Shown piece by piece: positions 5,783 to 5,934 of a DNA stretch of 5,934 nucleotides. The stretch is taken from assembly GCA_937864975.1 (NCBI GenBank), contig CALMDI010000541.1, positions 1-5,934 of the forward strand. Direction: 5' to 3'. This stretch comes from an uncultured Chloroflexota bacterium (GTDB lineage Bacteria > Chloroflexota > Anaerolineae > Aggregatilineales > Phototrophicaceae). Both the position numbers and the translations under genes were made by a program. Numbering within the stretch: the first letter of the stretch is position 1; each line of letters begins with the position of its first letter. Under the pieces are notes generated by a model. That model ran no database searches, was not told the DNA's origin, and saw only the letters and a list, made by a program, of their open reading frames with translations.

Positions 5783-5934
5783 TTAAACCGGGGGCCAGGG
5801 ATAATTCGGACCCGAACCCGGCAGGGGATAGCGTCGCGTCTTGAGGATGTTGCGGACGCGCGCCCGGAAGGTGTTGATTTCGTGCTGCGTCAGCAGCGCG
5901 CCCAGATCCTCGAGCACGCGATCCAGCACGCTCA
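5783..5934 (-). CDS. C-terminal end of an unidentified protein (partial, 49 codons)
   Basis: The frame is open from the right edge and stops with TAA at 5785-5783. The start lies outside the window, and the first two bases at the edge belong to a split codon. The visible part begins with an amphipathic helix, 'SVLDRVLEDLGALLTQHE', followed by 'INTFRARVRNILKTRR', and ends in a Pro/Gly/aromatic tail, 'YPLPGSGPNYPWPPV'. Heptad-like spacing of Leu and Val suggests packing against another helix or a coiled coil. The short motif-free stretch does not allow a family assignment. Support for a real gene comes from the high-GC codon pattern, sensible protein composition, and a terminator-like hairpin just downstream on the same strand. 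Confidence 0.6.
   Translation of the reverse strand, partial: SVLDRVLEDLGALLTQHEINTFRARVRNILKTRRYPLPGSGPNYPWPPV

Noticed and set aside
5780..5789. Ten-base palindrome GGTTTAAACC
   Set aside because: It spans the stop codon of the partial gene and is not extended or repeated elsewhere, so it is probably chance.

Overview
The window is GC-rich bacterial DNA, most likely from a member of the Chloroflexota, perhaps an Anaerolineae-like lineage. This is an inference from protein style, since no marker gene is present. Three traits point there: Pro/Thr-rich linkers following single membrane segments, an N-terminal TPR unit carrying an 'AWLWMASV...NPRER...CL' signature, and a C-terminal beta domain with a 'TGLKPERGAGYADF' motif. 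No RNA gene, CRISPR array, insertion sequence or phage gene was found.

Layout. On the + strand, positions 82-1615 hold two overlapping genes: a small soluble protein of unknown function (129 aa) and a lipoprotein (383 aa, ATG at 464). The lipoprotein has a clear lipobox and repeated beta strands like those of a beta-propeller. They run towards a block of minus-strand genes, with a 54-nt convergent gap (1616-1669).

On the minus strand, in order of transcription, are: the last 49 codons of an unidentified gene that enters from the right edge (stop at 5783-5785); a probable intrinsic terminator (5707-5739); a 730-aa one-pass membrane protein with TPR repeats on both sides of the membrane (5650-3458); an 81-nt gap with a possible weak promoter; a 127-aa one-pass membrane protein (3376-2993); a 304-aa one-pass membrane protein (2996-2082) that overlaps it by four bases; and a 116-aa conserved soluble protein (2020-1670) behind a strong Shine-Dalgarno sequence.

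How the genes may work together. The 127-aa and 304-aa proteins are paralogs that share a membrane anchor and a short extracytoplasmic module. The 304-aa copy adds a Pro/Thr linker and a beta-sandwich-like domain. With the large TPR protein, which has its own Pro/Thr linker, they form a plausible envelope scaffold with most of its mass outside the membrane. The lipoprotein on the other strand would also face outward. No enzyme active site is visible in any of these proteins, so a role in protein interaction, envelope structure or sensing is the most that can be inferred. The cluster could be an uncharacterised lineage-specific envelope system, but nothing in the sequence proves a function.
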